Source: Chersky-840 sp963764205
Lineage (GTDB): Bacteria > Actinomycetota > Acidimicrobiia > Acidimicrobiales > UBA8190
DNA length: 64,000 bases
Reading direction: 5' to 3'
Assembly (NCBI GenBank): GCA_963764205.1
Contig: CAVXRN010000002.1
Coordinates: forward strand, 1,364,001-1,428,000
In this document: positions 1 through 8,662 of the stretch, in pieces
Layout of the letters: every line of letters begins with the position of its first letter
Numbering within the stretch: the first letter of the stretch is position 1
The notes under the pieces: model-generated
What the model was told of the DNA's origin: nothing
Database searches by the model: none
What the model saw: the letters and a program-made list of their open reading frames with translations, nothing else
Position numbers and translations under genes: made by a program

Positions 1-353
1 CTGCGGTGCGTGACGATGCGCACGGTCGAGTCCTGCAAGGCGGACAGCACCTTGTCGGTGCCATCGGTCGACCCGTCGTCGACGACGACGACCTCGAGCT
101 GCATGGGAAGGTCCACGGCCCGGATCCGCCGGAGGATCTCGGCCACGGTGTTGCGCTCGTTGAACACCGGCACGATGACCGACAACGTCTTGTACCGCTC
201 CTCCGCCGCGGCGGCGAGGTCGCCCACCGCGTGCAGGTCCGCTCGATTGCGATCGGGCTGGTCCAGATCGCGCGCGTCGAGATCGCGCTGGTCGAGATGG
301 GGTTGCTCGAGATCTGGGCGGTTCATGTCGGCCCCGTGCACATCGTCCATCAT
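1..353 (-). CDS. Family-2 glycosyltransferase, N-terminal part (cut by window edge)
   Basis: Translation of the complement gives a GT-A type glycosyltransferase of the dolichol-phosphate-mannose-synthase kind: after a hydrophilic leader comes SVIVPVFNERNTV and, about 35 residues on, the nucleotide-sugar-binding VVVVDDGSTDGT. It would move a sugar from a nucleotide or lipid donor to a cell-surface acceptor; donor and acceptor cannot be told from this part. The ATG at 353 overlaps the stop of the upstream uxs gene (ATGA), so it is the last visible gene of the nucleotide-sugar operon. The leader (about residues 10-35) is a loose repeat of Asp-Leu-x-Gln/Arg units with no known role. The C-terminus lies beyond base 1. 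Confidence 0.85.
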   Translation of the reverse strand, partial: MMDDVHGADMNRPDLEQPHLDQRDLDARDLDQPDRNRADLHAVGDLAAAAEERYKTLSVIVPVFNERNTVAEILRRIRAVDLPMQLEVVVVDDGSTDGTDKVLSALQDSTVRIVTHR

Positions 354-1318
354 GGCCGACGCCCGGGGCCTTGCGGTGCGCCGGCGCTGAAGAATTCCGC
401 CGTCCGGCGCAAGCCCTCCTCCAGGGACACCACGGGCTCCCACCCGAGCTCGTGCCGGGCCACCGAGATGTCGGGGCGCCGCCGGGTGGGGTCGTCGGTG
501 GGCAGGGGCTCGTAGGTGATGGTGGACGAGGATCCCGTCAGCGCCACCACCGCGTGGGCGAGCTCGAGCACCGTCAGCTCGTCGGGGTTGCCGATGTTGA
601 CGGGGCCGGTGACGGTGGAGTCGAGCAGGGCCAGGATCCCGGCCACCTCGTCTTCCACGAAGCACAGGCTGCGGGTCTGGGACCCGTCGCCGTACACGGT
701 GAGGGGTCGTCCCTCGATCGCCTGGACCAAGAAGTTCGACACCACGCGCCCGTCCCCCGGCCGCAGCCTCGGACCGTAGGTGTTGAAGATCCGGACGATG
801 CCGACGTCGACACCCTTGGCTCGATGGGTGGCCATCGTCAGAGCCTCGGCGAACCGCTTGGCTTCGTCGTAGACGCTGCGCGGCCCCACCGGGTTGACGT
901 TGCCCCAGTACGTCTCGTCCTGGGGATGCACGAGGGGGTCGCCGTAGACCTCACTGGTCGAAGCCAGGATGAACCGCGCCCCGTGCTCGGCCGCGAGCGC
1001 CAGGGAGCGCCGCGTCCCTTCGCTCCCCACCGCCAGGCTCTCGAGCGGGCGGGCCAGATAGTCCGGAGGCGACGCGGGGCTGGCGAAGTGCATGACGGCG
1101 TCGACGGGGCCGGCCACGGGGACCTCCTCGCTCACGTCCGCCACCACCAGCTCGAAACCGGGGTGCCCGACGAGCGAGGCGACGTTGTCGGCCACGCCCG
1201 TCGACAGGTCGTCCACGGCGACGACCCGGTCACCCCGGGCCACGAGGGCCTCGCACAGGTGTGAGCCCAAGAACCCCGCACCGCCGGTCACGACGACGCG
1301 TCCCGCGCCCCCCGTCAC
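350..1318 (-). CDS. uxs: UDP-glucuronate decarboxylase / UDP-xylose synthase-like epimerase
   Basis: 322-residue extended short-chain dehydrogenase. The NAD-binding motif TGGAGFLGSHL is at residues 11-21, and the catalytic Tyr-x3-Lys is in YDEAKR. The N-terminal decarboxylase-like pattern (GSHLCEAL and later RIFNTYGPR) fits enzymes converting UDP-glucuronate to UDP-xylose. Its immediate upstream neighbour is UDP-glucose dehydrogenase, which makes UDP-glucuronate, so the two would act in series in the cytoplasm to feed the downstream glycosyltransferase. The GTG start at 1318 overlaps the ugd stop by 4 bases (GTGA). Another NDP-sugar epimerase specificity is possible, but the context favours this one. 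Confidence 0.85.
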   Translation of the reverse strand: MTGGAGRVVVTGGAGFLGSHLCEALVARGDRVVAVDDLSTGVADNVASLVGHPGFELVVADVSEEVPVAGPVDAVMHFASPASPPDYLARPLESLAVGSEGTRRSLALAAEHGARFILASTSEVYGDPLVHPQDETYWGNVNPVGPRSVYDEAKRFAEALTMATHRAKGVDVGIVRIFNTYGPRLRPGDGRVVSNFLVQAIEGRPLTVYGDGSQTRSLCFVEDEVAGILALLDSTVTGPVNIGNPDELTVLELAHAVVALTGSSSTITYEPLPTDDPTRRRPDISVARHELGWEPVVSLEEGLRRTAEFFSAGAPQGPGRRP

Positions 1319-2625
1319 GGGCGGCCCATGGCCACGTACGAGAACCCGATCCGCCGCATGGCGGCGGGGTCGAGCAGGTTGCGGGCGTCGACCACGTTCG
1401 GCTCGGCCAGCAGGTCACGCACCTTGGTGAAGTCGAGCCAGCGCAGCTCCTCCCATTCGGTGAGCACGACGGCACAGGCGGCGCCGTCGCACACCGCGTA
1501 GGCGTCGGGGAGGATCTCCACCCCGGTGGGGAACTCCGGCACCGGTCCGTGCACCGTCGGGTCGAAGGCCCGCACCGTGGCGCCCTCGGTCACGAGCCGG
1601 CGCACGATCTCCACCGCGGGCGAGTCCCGGCGGTCGTCGGTGAGGGCTTTGAACGTGAGCCCCCATGCCGCGATCGAACGACCCTGCAGCGTCCCTCCCA
1701 CCGCCTCGCGGATCTTGGTCGTGACCGACGCCAGTTGCGCCTCGTTGGTGTCGATGGCCCCCCGCAGCAGCGAGAAGTCGTAGCCCGACTGTTCACCGAT
1801 GTAGATCAACGCCCTCGTGTCCTTGGGGAGGCACGACCCGCCCCACCCCGGGCCGGGGCGCAGGTAGTCGAACCCGATCCGGTGGTCGTAGGCCATGCCC
1901 AACAACACGTCACGCACATCCGCGCCGACCGCCTCGCACAGGTTCGACACGGCGTTGACGAAGCTCAGCTTGGTGGCGAGGAACGCGTTCGACGCGTACT
2001 TGATCGTCTCCGCCGTTGCTGCGTCGGTCACGATCAGCGGCGCCTGGGTCGACGCGAACAGGGCGCCCACGCGGGCCGCCGCGGCGCGGTCGTCGGCGCC
2101 CACGACGATCCGGTCGGGGTGCAGGGCGTCGTGGATGGCGGTCCCCTCGCGCAGGAATTCGGGGTTCGACACCACCGCCACGTCGGGGCGGTCGAGGAGC
2201 TGCTCGACCAGATGCGTCGAGCCGACGGGGACCGTCGACTTGTTGACGACGATGGCCCCGTGCTCGAGGTGCGGGGCGATCTCGACCGCCACCGCCTCGA
2301 GGAAGCTCACGTCGGCGGCCCCGTCCGCGCCCTGGGGGGTGGGCACGCACAAGAAGACGAAGTCCGCCCCCCGTACTGCCTCGGTGGCACCGAGCACGAA
2401 CGTCAGGCGTCCCGACTGGAGCCCCCCGGCGAGGATCTCGCCCAGCCCCTCCTCCACGATGGTGGGCTCCCCCGCCGAGAGCTGCTGCACCTTGGCGGGG
2501 TTCGACTCGCCACAGACAACCTGGTAGCCGAGGTGCGTGAGGACCACGGCCGTGGTGAGCCCGACGTAGCCGGCACCGATCACCGCCGTGGTCACCTCGT
2601 GCGGTTCGGTCCTGTGCCCTGTCAC
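1315..2625 (-). CDS. ugd: UDP-glucose 6-dehydrogenase
   Basis: 436-residue NAD-dependent dehydrogenase oxidising UDP-glucose to UDP-glucuronate in two steps. The N-terminal Rossmann motif is AVIGAGYVGL; the catalytic cysteine is in GGSCLPKD after the Gly-rich GPGW; a C-terminal UDP-binding domain follows. The open frame runs far upstream, but the true start is the GTG at 2625: it overlaps the rmlD stop as GTGA and has GAAGGAGG just before it, giving the usual family length. It supplies UDP-glucuronate to the adjacent uxs product. Full length with all key motifs intact. Confidence 0.93.
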   Translation of the reverse strand: MTGHRTEPHEVTTAVIGAGYVGLTTAVVLTHLGYQVVCGESNPAKVQQLSAGEPTIVEEGLGEILAGGLQSGRLTFVLGATEAVRGADFVFLCVPTPQGADGAADVSFLEAVAVEIAPHLEHGAIVVNKSTVPVGSTHLVEQLLDRPDVAVVSNPEFLREGTAIHDALHPDRIVVGADDRAAAARVGALFASTQAPLIVTDAATAETIKYASNAFLATKLSFVNAVSNLCEAVGADVRDVLLGMAYDHRIGFDYLRPGPGWGGSCLPKDTRALIYIGEQSGYDFSLLRGAIDTNEAQLASVTTKIREAVGGTLQGRSIAAWGLTFKALTDDRRDSPAVEIVRRLVTEGATVRAFDPTVHGPVPEFPTGVEILPDAYAVCDGAACAVVLTEWEELRWLDFTKVRDLLAEPNVVDARNLLDPAAMRRIGFSYVAMGRP

Positions 2626-3554
2626 GGTGCCTCCTTCGCCGATACCGTCACCGGTTCCACCGAGCCCACCAGCCGCTCCAGCGCGTCGTGCCAGTCGGGG
2701 AGCAGCGCCATCCCCGAGAGCCGCAGCGCGGCGTTGTCGAGCGCCGAATTGGCCGGACGCGGGGCGGGGCGGGGCGGGTCGAGCTCGACCGTGGCGATGG
2801 GCTCGACGCGACCCGGGTCGTGTCCCGCCACCTCGAGCACGGCTCGGGCGAACCCGTACCACGACGTCACGCCGCTGTTGGTCACATGGAACGTGCCGGG
2901 GAGGCGCTCGGTGGCGAGCACGGCGAGCACGCCGGCCAGATCCGCGGTGAACGTGGGGCTCCCGCGCTGGTCGTCCACGAACCGCATGGGCCCGGTCCCG
3001 CCGGCCAGGCGCAGCACCGTCCGCACCATGTTGGCGCCGTGGGCGCCGCACACCCACGACGTCCGCACCACCGTCGACCCGGGGTCGAGCTCCCGTTCGC
3101 CGCCGAGCTTGCTGCCGCCGTACACCGACGTCGGGTTGGGCTCGTCCCATTCGAGGTACGGGCGCGTCGAGGTACCGTCGAAGACGTAGTCGGTCGACAC
3201 GTACACGACATGGCTCCCCACCCGTCGGGCCGCCTCGGCCACGTGCCGCGTCCCCAGGGCGTTCACCGCGTAGGCCCGGTCGGGGTCGCCCTCGCAGGCG
3301 TCGACCGCCGTCCACGCCCCCGCATGGATCACCACGTGGGGCCGCACGCCCTCGAACACGCTCTGCACGGCGGTCCGGTCGGCCACGTCGAGCCGGGCGT
3401 GATCCGCGGCGACGACTTCACACGGAGACCGCAGACCCAGACGGCCGGTGGAGCGGTCGCCGGGAAGGCCCCCGGTCGGCACCCGCCCCTCCAGGGCGTC
3501 GACGACGTCGGTGCCGAGCTGACCGCCCGCGCCGGTCACGAGCACCCTCACCAT
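2622..3554 (-). CDS. rmlD: dTDP-4-dehydrorhamnose reductase
   Basis: About 310 residues. Last step of dTDP-L-rhamnose synthesis: NADPH-dependent reduction of dTDP-4-dehydrorhamnose. Visible motifs are VLVTGAGGQLG at the N-terminus, STDYVFDG in the middle and the catalytic YGGSK. I chose the ATG at 3554 because MVRVLVTG is the normal family start; an in-frame GTG at 3569 is also possible. The gene follows rmlB and its 3' end overlaps ugd by 4 bases. RmlA and RmlC, needed for the complete pathway, are not in this window. Because the upstream rmlB frame is shifted, the two coding regions now overlap by about 137 bases, which is probably not natural. Confidence 0.92.
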   Translation of the reverse strand: MVRVLVTGAGGQLGTDVVDALEGRVPTGGLPGDRSTGRLGLRSPCEVVAADHARLDVADRTAVQSVFEGVRPHVVIHAGAWTAVDACEGDPDRAYAVNALGTRHVAEAARRVGSHVVYVSTDYVFDGTSTRPYLEWDEPNPTSVYGGSKLGGERELDPGSTVVRTSWVCGAHGANMVRTVLRLAGGTGPMRFVDDQRGSPTFTADLAGVLAVLATERLPGTFHVTNSGVTSWYGFARAVLEVAGHDPGRVEPIATVELDPPRPAPRPANSALDNAALRLSGMALLPDWHDALERLVGSVEPVTVSAKEAP

Positions 3555-4662
3555 CTCGCGGGCCCCCACGCGCTAGTGCGAGCGCGACGCGCCCGGTGAG
3601 CCGTCGCCCGGATGCACCGTCGCCCGGTGAGCCGTCGCCCGGTGCATCGTCGCCCGGTGAGCCGTCGCCCCACGAGGACTCGACCACCGGGGCACGGTCC
3701 ATGAGCGGCTCCCACCAGGCGCGGTTGTCCGCGTACCACCGCACCGTCTCGGCCAGTCCGTCCTCGAACCCGATGGTGGGGGTCCAGCCCAGCTCCTTGG
3801 TGATCTTGGTGCAGTCGAGCAGGTACCGACGGTCGTGGCCGGGGCGGTCGGGGACGATCTTCTTGAGCGACTCGGGCTTTCCCAGCGCATCGAGCACGGC
3901 GTCGGCGATCTCCTCGATGCTGGCCTCGACGCCGCTGCCGACGTGGTAGGTCTCACCGATGCGACCGCGTTCGAGCACGGCCTCGATGGCGCGGCAATGG
4001 TCGATCACGTGCAGCCACTCGCGCTGGTTCCGGGTGGACTCGTACAGCGGCAGCGGCCGGTCGTCGAGCGCGTGGGCGGCGAACAGCGGGATGACCTTCT
4101 CGGGGAATTGGAAGGGGCCGTAGTTGTTCGAGCAGTTCGTGATGGTGGCCGGCAGACCGTAGGTCTCGACGTAGGCCCGCACGGCGTGGTCCGCGCCCGC
4201 CTTCGACGCGTTGTAGGGCGTGCGGGGCCGGTACGGGTGCTCCTCGGTGAAGGCGTCGTCGGAGTCCAGCGGGAGGTCGCCGTAGACCTCGCACGTCGAG
4301 ATGTGGTGGAACCGCCCCACCCCGGCGTGCCGGGCCGCCTCGAGCATGGCCTGGGTGCCGAGCACGTTGGTCCGGAAGAACCGGCCGGGGTCGATGACGG
4401 CCAGGCTGTTGTGGGACTCGGCCGCGAAGTGGACGATCGTGTCGATCTCGTGCCGGCGCAGGGTCTCGAGGGCGAGCTCGCCGTCGCACACGTCGCCGTG
4501 GACGAAGGTGATCCGGTCCTCCACATCGACCAGGTTGGGCCGGTTCCCCGCGTAGGTGAGGGCGTCGTAGGCCACGACGTCGTCCCCGGGGTGCTGTTCC
4601 ACCCAGTAGCGGACGAAATTGGATCCGATAAAGCCTGCACCGCCGGTGACGAGCACTTTCAT
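3418..4662 (-). CDS. rmlB: dTDP-glucose 4,6-dehydratase with frame-shifted tail
   Basis: Converts dTDP-glucose to dTDP-4-dehydro-6-deoxyglucose, the second step of dTDP-rhamnose synthesis. The N-terminal VLVTGGAGFIGSNFVR binds NAD and YNASK holds the catalytic Tyr and Lys. The catalytic protein ends near residue 330. It is followed by Gly-Asp-Gly-Ser-Pro units encoded by a 15-bp repeat. One repeat unit has 16 bases, so the frame slips and reads on through the start of rmlD to 3418 (414 residues). In the other frame the protein would end at a TAG at 3573-3575, about 362 residues, just before rmlD. The ATG at 4662 has a TACCAT box 9 bases upstream, fitting leaderless initiation. Confidence 0.9.
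   Translation of the reverse strand: MKVLVTGGAGFIGSNFVRYWVEQHPGDDVVAYDALTYAGNRPNLVDVEDRITFVHGDVCDGELALETLRRHEIDTIVHFAAESHNSLAVIDPGRFFRTNVLGTQAMLEAARHAGVGRFHHISTCEVYGDLPLDSDDAFTEEHPYRPRTPYNASKAGADHAVRAYVETYGLPATITNCSNNYGPFQFPEKVIPLFAAHALDDRPLPLYESTRNQREWLHVIDHCRAIEAVLERGRIGETYHVGSGVEASIEEIADAVLDALGKPESLKKIVPDRPGHDRRYLLDCTKITKELGWTPTIGFEDGLAETVRWYADNRAWWEPLMDRAPVVESSWGDGSPGDDAPGDGSPGDGASGRRLTGRVALALARGGPRDGEGARDRRGRSARHRRRRRPGGAGADRGPSRRPLHRPSGSAVSV
3595..3670. repeat. 15-bp coding minisatellite at the rmlB 3' end
   Basis: Five head-to-tail units of about 15 bases (ggtgagccgtcgccc and ggtgca variants) encode Gly-Asp-x-x-Pro repeats on the minus strand. The unit at 3610-3625 has one extra base and shifts the rmlB frame. 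Confidence 0.9.
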
Positions 4663-5618
4663 GGTGGGTCAATGGTAGACCGGCCGCCGCGGCCCACCTG
4701 GTGAGTCCGCCCGGGAAATTCAGGTCGGATCCCGCACGTGGACGACGTCACCGGCGGCCACGGTCCGGACTTCCCCCCCACCTCGACCACGAGGTGGCCC
4801 TGGGGGGTGATGCCGGTGGCCCGGCCCGTGAAGACCTCACCGGGCAGGGTGACCCGGACCGTCGCGCCGACGGTGCCGCAGCGCCGGCGGTAGTCGGCGG
4901 CCAGCCGGTCCCGCCCGTGGCGGTCGGCCAGGTCCACGAGCCGACCCTCGAGGTGCTCGAGCACGAGCCTGAGCAGGGCCAAGGGCTCGGTGGCGCGGCC
5001 CGCCTCACGCCAGATCGACGTGGCCGCCAGAGCGACCTCGGAGCCTTCGCCGGCGACTGTCCCCTCGGTCCTCTTGTCGGCGCCCGTCCCGTCGGTCCCC
5101 TGGGTCCCGTCGCTCGGGGCACCGGCATGTCCGGCAGGAGGAGGCCAGCGCACATTCAGCCCGAGCCCCACCACCACCGCATCGCCGGCGCCGCCCGGAC
5201 CTCGGGGCACGGCCTCGGCCAGGATCCCGGCCAGCTTGCGCCCCCCGACCACGAGGTCGTTGGGCCATTTGAGCTCCGCCGCGACACCTGCGCCGTGTTC
5301 GCAGGCCGCCGCGGCCGCCAACGCCACGGCCACCGTGCAGAGATGGAGCTCGTCGGTCGCCAGGACCGGTCGCAGGAGCACCGATGTCAGGAGGTTCGAC
5401 CCGGGCGGTGCTTCCCACCGCCGTCCCAGCCGGCCCCGTCCCGCGCTCTGGTAGTCCGCCACGGCCACCGCACCCTCGGCCGCGCCGGCGCGCGCCTCGT
5501 CGAGGAGGTACCGGTTGGTCGAGTCGATCTCGGTGAACCGCCGGATCGGCCCGAACCGGGTGCCCGGCGGAGCGGGCACCGTCACGAACGACGGGGTGAC
5601 CGGGCCTCCGGCGCACAT
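4659..5618 (-). CDS. birA: Biotin--[acetyl-CoA-carboxylase] ligase, C-terminus frameshifted
   Basis: Monofunctional biotin protein ligase: activates biotin with ATP and transfers it to the lysine of biotin carrier domains. Visible are STNRYLLDEAR, the biotin-binding QSAGRGRLGRRW and the KWPNDLVV motif. No N-terminal HTH, so it is not the repressor type. Start ATG 5618, preceded by TAGGGT at 7 bases. The sensible frame breaks at a G7 tract (4773-4779 on the plus strand). Adding one base restores a family-like ending, GDVVHVR, and a stop at 4720-4722; as written the frame runs on to 4659. It is divergent from a biotinylated carboxylase subunit, its probable substrate. Confidence 0.9.
   Translation of the reverse strand: MCAGGPVTPSFVTVPAPPGTRFGPIRRFTEIDSTNRYLLDEARAGAAEGAVAVADYQSAGRGRLGRRWEAPPGSNLLTSVLLRPVLATDELHLCTVAVALAAAAACEHGAGVAAELKWPNDLVVGGRKLAGILAEAVPRGPGGAGDAVVVGLGLNVRWPPPAGHAGAPSDGTQGTDGTGADKRTEGTVAGEGSEVALAATSIWREAGRATEPLALLRLVLEHLEGRLVDLADRHGRDRLAADYRRRCGTVGATVRVTLPGEVFTGRATGITPQGHLVVEVGGKSGPWPPVTSSTCGIRPEFPGRTHQVGRGGRSTIDPP
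4672..4677 (-). promoter_or_regulatory. Leaderless -10 box of rmlB operon
   Basis: TACCAT on the minus strand, ending 9 bases before the rmlB ATG; matches the TANNNT pattern seen before many other genes here. No clear -35. Confidence 0.5.
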
Positions 5619-5625
5619 GGCACCC

Positions 5626-5631
5626 ACCCTA
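5626..5631 (-). promoter_or_regulatory. Leaderless -10 box of birA
   Basis: TAGGGT on the minus strand, 7 bases upstream of the birA ATG at 5618. Confidence 0.5.
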
Positions 5632-5704
5632 CGGGCCGTGCCAGTGTGGTGGTCCCGCACGGGCAGCACCCAGCCGGCCAGCACCCCCACATGAAAGGCA
5701 CTGC

Positions 5705-7462
5705 GTGTTCCAGAAGGTCCTGATCGCCAACCGCGCCGAGATCGCGGTGCGGGTCATCCGCACCTGCCGCGAGCTGGGCGTCGCCACCGTGGCGGTGTAC
5801 TCCGAGCTCGACCGCGACGCCCTGCACGTCCGCATGGCCGACGAGGCGTACCCGCTCGGGGGCCAGACTGCGGCCGAGAGCTACCTCAACACCGAGGCCA
5901 TCCTCGACGCCATCGCCCGCAGCGGTGCCGACGCCGTGCACCCCGGCTACGGCTTCTTCTCGGAGAACACCGACTTCGCCCGGGCCATCACCGCCACCGG
6001 CGTGACCTTCATCGGGCCGCCTCCCGAGGCCATCGAGGTGATGGGCGACAAGATCAGCTCGCGCCGCGCTGCCGAGGCGGTCGGCGTGTCGGGCGTCCCG
6101 GGTCGTACCGAGCCGATCACCGATCCCGCCCAGGTCGCCGAGTTCGGCGCCGCGGTGGGGTGGCCGCTGGCCATCAAGGCCGCCTACGGCGGCGGGGGCC
6201 GGGGCATGAAGGTGGTGTCGTCACCCGACGACGTGGCCGAGGCCGTCGAGTCGGCCCAGCGCGAGGCACAGTCGTACTTCGGGCGGCCCGAGATCTACGT
6301 CGAGCGGTACCTCGAATGGCCCCGCCACATCGAGATGCAGGTCATCGCCGACACCCACGGCACCACGTTGTGGTTGGGCGAGCGCGACTGCTCACCCCAG
6401 CGCCGGCACCAGAAGCTCATCGAGGAGAGCCCCGCCGCGGCGTTCCCCGAGGACGTGCGCCGTGCCATGGGCGAGGCGGCGGTCACGGTGGCCAAGGCGT
6501 GCGGCTACGTCAACGCCGGCACCGTCGAATTCCTGTACGAGAACGGTGAGTTCTTTTTCTTGGAGATGAACACGCGCCTCCAGGTGGAGCACCCCGTCAC
6601 GGAGTTGGTCACGGGCCTCGACCTGGTCGAGTGGCAGTTACGGGTGGCGTCGGGTGAGCCGCTCGGGTTCAGCCAGGTCGACGTGACCAGCAACGGCCAC
6701 GCCATCGAGGTCCGGATCAACGCCGAGGACCCCGCCGGCGGCCGCTTCTCCCCATCGCCGGGCACCATCACGACCTTCCACGCGCCGGGCGGCCCCGGCG
6801 TGCGCCTCGACGCCGGCTACGAGGCGGGCGACACCGTGAGCCAGTTCTACGACAATCTCGTCGCCAAGCTCATCGTGTGGGGTGCCGACCGGGAGTCGGC
6901 CCGGCGCCGCATGCTGCGGGCCCTCGACGAGACCGTCGTCACCGGGGTCGCCACCACCATTCCCGCCGACGTCGCCATCCTGTCGCACCCCGACTTCATC
7001 GCGGGCGAGCATTCGACGCGGTGGGTGGAGGACCGCCTCGACCTCGCCTCCCTGGCCCCGACGCCAGTAGTGGGATCGGCACCGGCCGGCGACACCGACA
7101 CCGGCCCCCGCGTGCTGCGCGAGGTGACCGCCGAAGTCGACGGGCGCCGCTACGAGGTCAAGCTCTGGGTGCCCGAGGTGGCCGGCGTCGCCTCGGCGCG
7201 GGGCGGGACACGGCCGCACAAGCCGCGCGCCGCGGTGGCGGGCTCGGGCTCGGGGTCGGTCACCGCCCCCATGCAGGGCACCATCGTCAAGGTCCTGGTG
7301 GGAGAAGGCGACAGCATCGAGGTGGGCGAGACCGTCTGCCTGCTCGAGGCGATGAAGATGGAGAACGCCATCACGGCGGAGAAGGCCGGCACCGTGAAGG
7401 AGGTCAAGGTCGCCGCGGGCGACTCGGTGGGTCCGGGCGACGTGATCGCGGTGATCGAGTGA
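5705..7462 (+). CDS. accA: Acetyl-/propionyl-CoA carboxylase alpha chain (biotin carboxylase + BCCP)
   Basis: 585 residues in AccA3-like order: biotin carboxylase (about 1-450), with N-terminal KVLIANRAEIAVRV, the ATP-grasp loop GGGGRGMK and the FLEMNTRLQVEHPVTE signature; a linker; then a biotinyl domain with EAMKMEN near residue 550, whose lysine carries biotin. It carboxylates biotin with bicarbonate and ATP; a beta chain (not in this window) transfers the carboxyl group to acyl-CoA. Starts at GTG 5705 after GAAAGG. Its product can feed methylmalonyl-CoA metabolism, consistent with the mutase at 9.0-10.6 kb. The 3' end overlaps the next gene as GTGA. Confidence 0.95.
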   Translation: MFQKVLIANRAEIAVRVIRTCRELGVATVAVYSELDRDALHVRMADEAYPLGGQTAAESYLNTEAILDAIARSGADAVHPGYGFFSENTDFARAITATGVTFIGPPPEAIEVMGDKISSRRAAEAVGVSGVPGRTEPITDPAQVAEFGAAVGWPLAIKAAYGGGGRGMKVVSSPDDVAEAVESAQREAQSYFGRPEIYVERYLEWPRHIEMQVIADTHGTTLWLGERDCSPQRRHQKLIEESPAAAFPEDVRRAMGEAAVTVAKACGYVNAGTVEFLYENGEFFFLEMNTRLQVEHPVTELVTGLDLVEWQLRVASGEPLGFSQVDVTSNGHAIEVRINAEDPAGGRFSPSPGTITTFHAPGGPGVRLDAGYEAGDTVSQFYDNLVAKLIVWGADRESARRRMLRALDETVVTGVATTIPADVAILSHPDFIAGEHSTRWVEDRLDLASLAPTPVVGSAPAGDTDTGPRVLREVTAEVDGRRYEVKLWVPEVAGVASARGGTRPHKPRAAVAGSGSGSVTAPMQGTIVKVLVGEGDSIEVGETVCLLEAMKMENAITAEKAGTVKEVKVAAGDSVGPGDVIAVIE

Positions 7463-8631
7463 CCGACGCCGGGCCGGCGAAGGTCGCGGCGCGCCGCGTG
7501 GCCGAACAGCTCCAGCCCACCCTGGTCGAGCTCAGCCGGGCCATCCACGCCGACCCCGAACTGTGCTTCGAGGAGGTCCACGCCGCGCAACGCGTCGGCG
7601 ATCTCCTGACCGAGTCCGGCTTCGACGTCGAGCGCGGCCCCCACGACCTGCCCACCGCGGTGCGCGGGCGCGTGGGCTCGGGGCCCCTGTCCATCGTCAT
7701 CTGCGCCGAGTACGACGCCTTGCCCGCGGTGGGTCACGCGTGTGGCCACAACCTGATCGCGGCGGCTTCGCTGGGCGCGGGGATGGCCCTGGCCGGCGTG
7801 GCCGACGACCTCGGCCTGTCGGTGACGGTGCTCGGCACCCCGGCCGAAGAGGGCGGCGGGGGCAAGGTCCTTCTGCTCGAGCGGGGCGCCTTCGACGGCG
7901 CCCACGCCGCGATGATGGTCCATCCCTGGCCCGAGGACCGGCTCGTCGCCACGTGCCTGGCTGTCGACCACGTCGAGGTGCATTTCACCGGCCGCGCCGC
8001 GCACGCCTCGGCGTCACCGGAGCAGGGTGTGAACGCGGCCGACGCCATGGTCGTGTCCCAGGTCGCCATCGGCCTCATCCGCCAGCACCTGCACCGCGGC
8101 GACCAGGTCCACGGCATCGTCACCAAGGGCGGCGACGCGCCGAACATCGTCCCCGAGGAGACGCGCGGCCGGTTCATGGTGCGGGCTCCCACCCTCGAGG
8201 CCCTGGCGCGGTTGCGGCCGCGCATCGAACGCTGCTTCGAGGCCGGCGCGCTGGCCACGGGCAGCACGCTCGAGATCCGCGACCTCGCCCCGACCTACTC
8301 GCACTTCGTCCCCGACGACCCGCTTCTCGCCGCCTGGCGTCGCAACGCCGAAGAGCTGGGACGCCGCTACAGCGCGGACGAGCGCCCCGAGGCAAGGCCG
8401 ACGATCTCGACGGACATGGCCAACGTCTCGCTCGCCGTGCCGTCGATCCACCCCATGATCGGCATCGACTCACGCGGCGCGGTCAACCACCAGGCCGAGT
8501 TCGCGGCGGCGTGTCTCGGGCCCTCGGCCGAGCTCGCCGTCTTCGACGGAGCGCTGGGCCTGGCCTGGACCGCGATCGACGCGGCGACCGACGCGTCGCT
8601 GCGCGACCGCCTTCTGGCCCGGGTCGGCTAG
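7459..8631 (+). CDS. M20 family amidohydrolase (AbgB/PepD-like)
   Basis: 390-residue zinc peptidase/amidohydrolase. Metal-site motifs are CAEYDALP and GHACGHN near residues 85-100 and the catalytic glutamates in PAEEGGGG; a dimerisation domain follows (HFTGRAAHASASPEQG). The family cleaves N-acyl or aminobenzoyl amide bonds; the substrate here is unknown. The GTG start at 7459 overlaps the stop of the carboxylase subunit, so the two are co-transcribed, though a functional link is not obvious. Full length. Confidence 0.88.
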   Translation: MTDAGPAKVAARRVAEQLQPTLVELSRAIHADPELCFEEVHAAQRVGDLLTESGFDVERGPHDLPTAVRGRVGSGPLSIVICAEYDALPAVGHACGHNLIAAASLGAGMALAGVADDLGLSVTVLGTPAEEGGGGKVLLLERGAFDGAHAAMMVHPWPEDRLVATCLAVDHVEVHFTGRAAHASASPEQGVNAADAMVVSQVAIGLIRQHLHRGDQVHGIVTKGGDAPNIVPEETRGRFMVRAPTLEALARLRPRIERCFEAGALATGSTLEIRDLAPTYSHFVPDDPLLAAWRRNAEELGRRYSADERPEARPTISTDMANVSLAVPSIHPMIGIDSRGAVNHQAEFAAACLGPSAELAVFDGALGLAWTAIDAATDASLRDRLLARVG

Positions 8632-8653
8632 GCGTCGTCGCTAGCCCGACGCC
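8631..8653. terminator. Stem-loop between convergent genes
   Basis: GGCGTCG, a 9-base loop, then CGACGCC: a perfect 7-bp GC stem starting at the stop codon of the M20 gene and ending 10 bases from the stop of the opposing gene. No T tract, so a bidirectional terminator is only suggested. Confidence 0.45.
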
Positions 8654-8662
8654 CGGCTCGTC

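Noticed and set aside
1261..3189. Open plus-strand frame of 642 codons over ugd and rmlD
   Set aside because: No recognisable domain, while both opposing genes have complete motifs and 4-base junctions.
3595..3670. Possible CRISPR array
   Set aside because: Units are contiguous 15-mers with no spacers and lie inside rmlB.
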